A DNA stretch of 5,953 bases from an uncultured Ruminococcus sp. Its GTDB lineage: Bacteria; Bacillota; Clostridia; Oscillospirales; Ruminococcaceae. The notes under the pieces are model-generated. The model did not search any database, was not told the DNA's origin, and saw only the letters and a program-made list of their open reading frames with translations. Positions 5,706 to 5,953 of this stretch are shown piece by piece; the first letter of the stretch is position 1; each line of letters starts with the position of its first letter. The position numbers and the translations under genes were made by a program. The stretch is from positions 1-5,953 of the forward strand of contig CAMNAY010000116.1 of the NCBI GenBank assembly GCA_946531975.1, written 5' to 3'.

Positions 5706-5918
5706 TTACTGCTTTCCAAAGTCTTCGACGTCAATGTCCGGCGGTGCATCAATCTCCTCGCCGACATATTTCCCGTTTTTTCTCCGCTGCTTGACACACT
5801 CCGTCAGCAGATACTCGATCTGCCCGTTGACAGAGCGGAAATCGGCTTCAGCCCATGCGGCAATGGCATTGTAGAGCTGTTCCGAGAGGCGCAGCGGAAC
5901 CTGTTTTTTTGCCGCCAT
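5706..5918 (-). CDS. Arc-type ribbon-helix-helix DNA-binding protein
   Basis: The 70-aa product aligns by eye to the phage Arc repressor fold. A strand at about 6-11 (QVPLRL) would place Gln6, Pro8 and Arg10 toward the DNA. Helix A covers about 12-26 (SEQLYNAIAAWAEAD). RSVNGQI at 28-34 matches the turn and start of helix B (RSVNSEI in Arc), and helix B runs to about residue 44. Such proteins dimerise through the strand and bind operators as dimers or tetramers. The acidic tail (EEIDAPPDIDVED) after the fold is an extension not present in Arc and could contact a partner. The ATG at 5918-5916 has no clear ribosome binding site, but a TGA at 5920-5918 overlaps it as TGATG, which suggests translation coupled to an upstream gene. 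It is probably a regulator, perhaps of its own operon. The family assignment is strong; the target is unknown. Confidence 0.85.
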   Translation of the reverse strand: MAAKKQVPLRLSEQLYNAIAAWAEADFRSVNGQIEYLLTECVKQRRKNGKYVGEEIDAPPDIDVEDFGKQ

Positions 5919-5953
5919 CAGTACAGGCTGCCGGAGTTGACTACCGGCTGCGC
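5918..5953 (-). CDS. C-terminal end of a gene entering from the right edge
   Basis: On the minus strand the last 36 bases read as 11 codons, AQPVVNSGSLY, followed by TGA at 5920-5918 that shares one base with the ATG of the ribbon-helix-helix gene. The frame is open to the window edge. The overlap, together with the lack of a ribosome binding site for the next gene, is the main support. The tail is too short for a family call. Confidence 0.4.
   Translation of the reverse strand, partial: AQPVVNSGSLY

Noticed and set aside
5413..5874. Plus-strand frames over the two small minus-strand genes
   Set aside because: The minus-strand products include a clear ribbon-helix-helix fold and two good membrane helices. 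The plus-strand readings are low complexity, and one starts directly after the terminator with no promoter.

Overview
The window looks like chromosomal DNA from a Gram-positive anaerobe of the Ruminococcaceae/Oscillospiraceae type. Four things point that way: strong GGAG-type ribosome binding sites, TGnTAnnAT extended -10 promoters, moderately high G+C coding sequence, and a surface protein with a threonine-rich stalk and a DxNxDG calcium-type loop, a style common in ruminococci. The assignment is an inference from style, not from a marker gene.

Layout, left to right. Positions 1-165 hold a possible 5' part of a minus-strand gene that leaves the window at the left edge and is AT-richer than its neighbours. 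A divergent intergenic region (166-268) carries a good promoter for the largest gene, a complete M16-family (M16C, presequence-protease type) zinc peptidase at 269-3148. A second promoter drives a 130-residue DUF2752 membrane protein that starts at a GTG (3228-3620). After it comes a composite inverted repeat that can fold into a long rod-like hairpin ending in a T tract (3627-3726). It is probably a terminator and possibly a small structured RNA. A third promoter (about 3716-3744) and a leader with a perfect 6-bp inverted repeat (3764-3780) precede a probable two-gene operon. Its first gene encodes a 177-residue protein with an Arg-rich cytosolic region and a C-terminal membrane anchor (3827-4360). 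Its second encodes a 330-residue single-pass surface protein with a Thr-rich stalk and a calcium-loop domain (4389-5381). A classic intrinsic terminator at 5388-5416 closes this operon.

On the minus strand, running toward that terminator, lie an Arc-type ribbon-helix-helix DNA-binding protein (5706-5918) and a small two-helix membrane protein (5440-5697). They are packed so tightly that translation is probably coupled. The last 36 bases of the window read, on the minus strand, as the C-terminal tail of a further upstream gene whose TGA overlaps the ATG of the ribbon-helix-helix gene.

Functionally, the peptidase is the only gene with a confidently known biochemical role. DUF2752 has no settled function, and the two-gene membrane operon is not recognised beyond its architecture. 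No tRNA, rRNA, CRISPR array or insertion sequence is visible. Nothing proves a novel system. The best candidates for a second look are the composite RNA hairpin, the paired polybasic membrane proteins with their palindromic leader, and the coupled regulator-membrane protein cassette.
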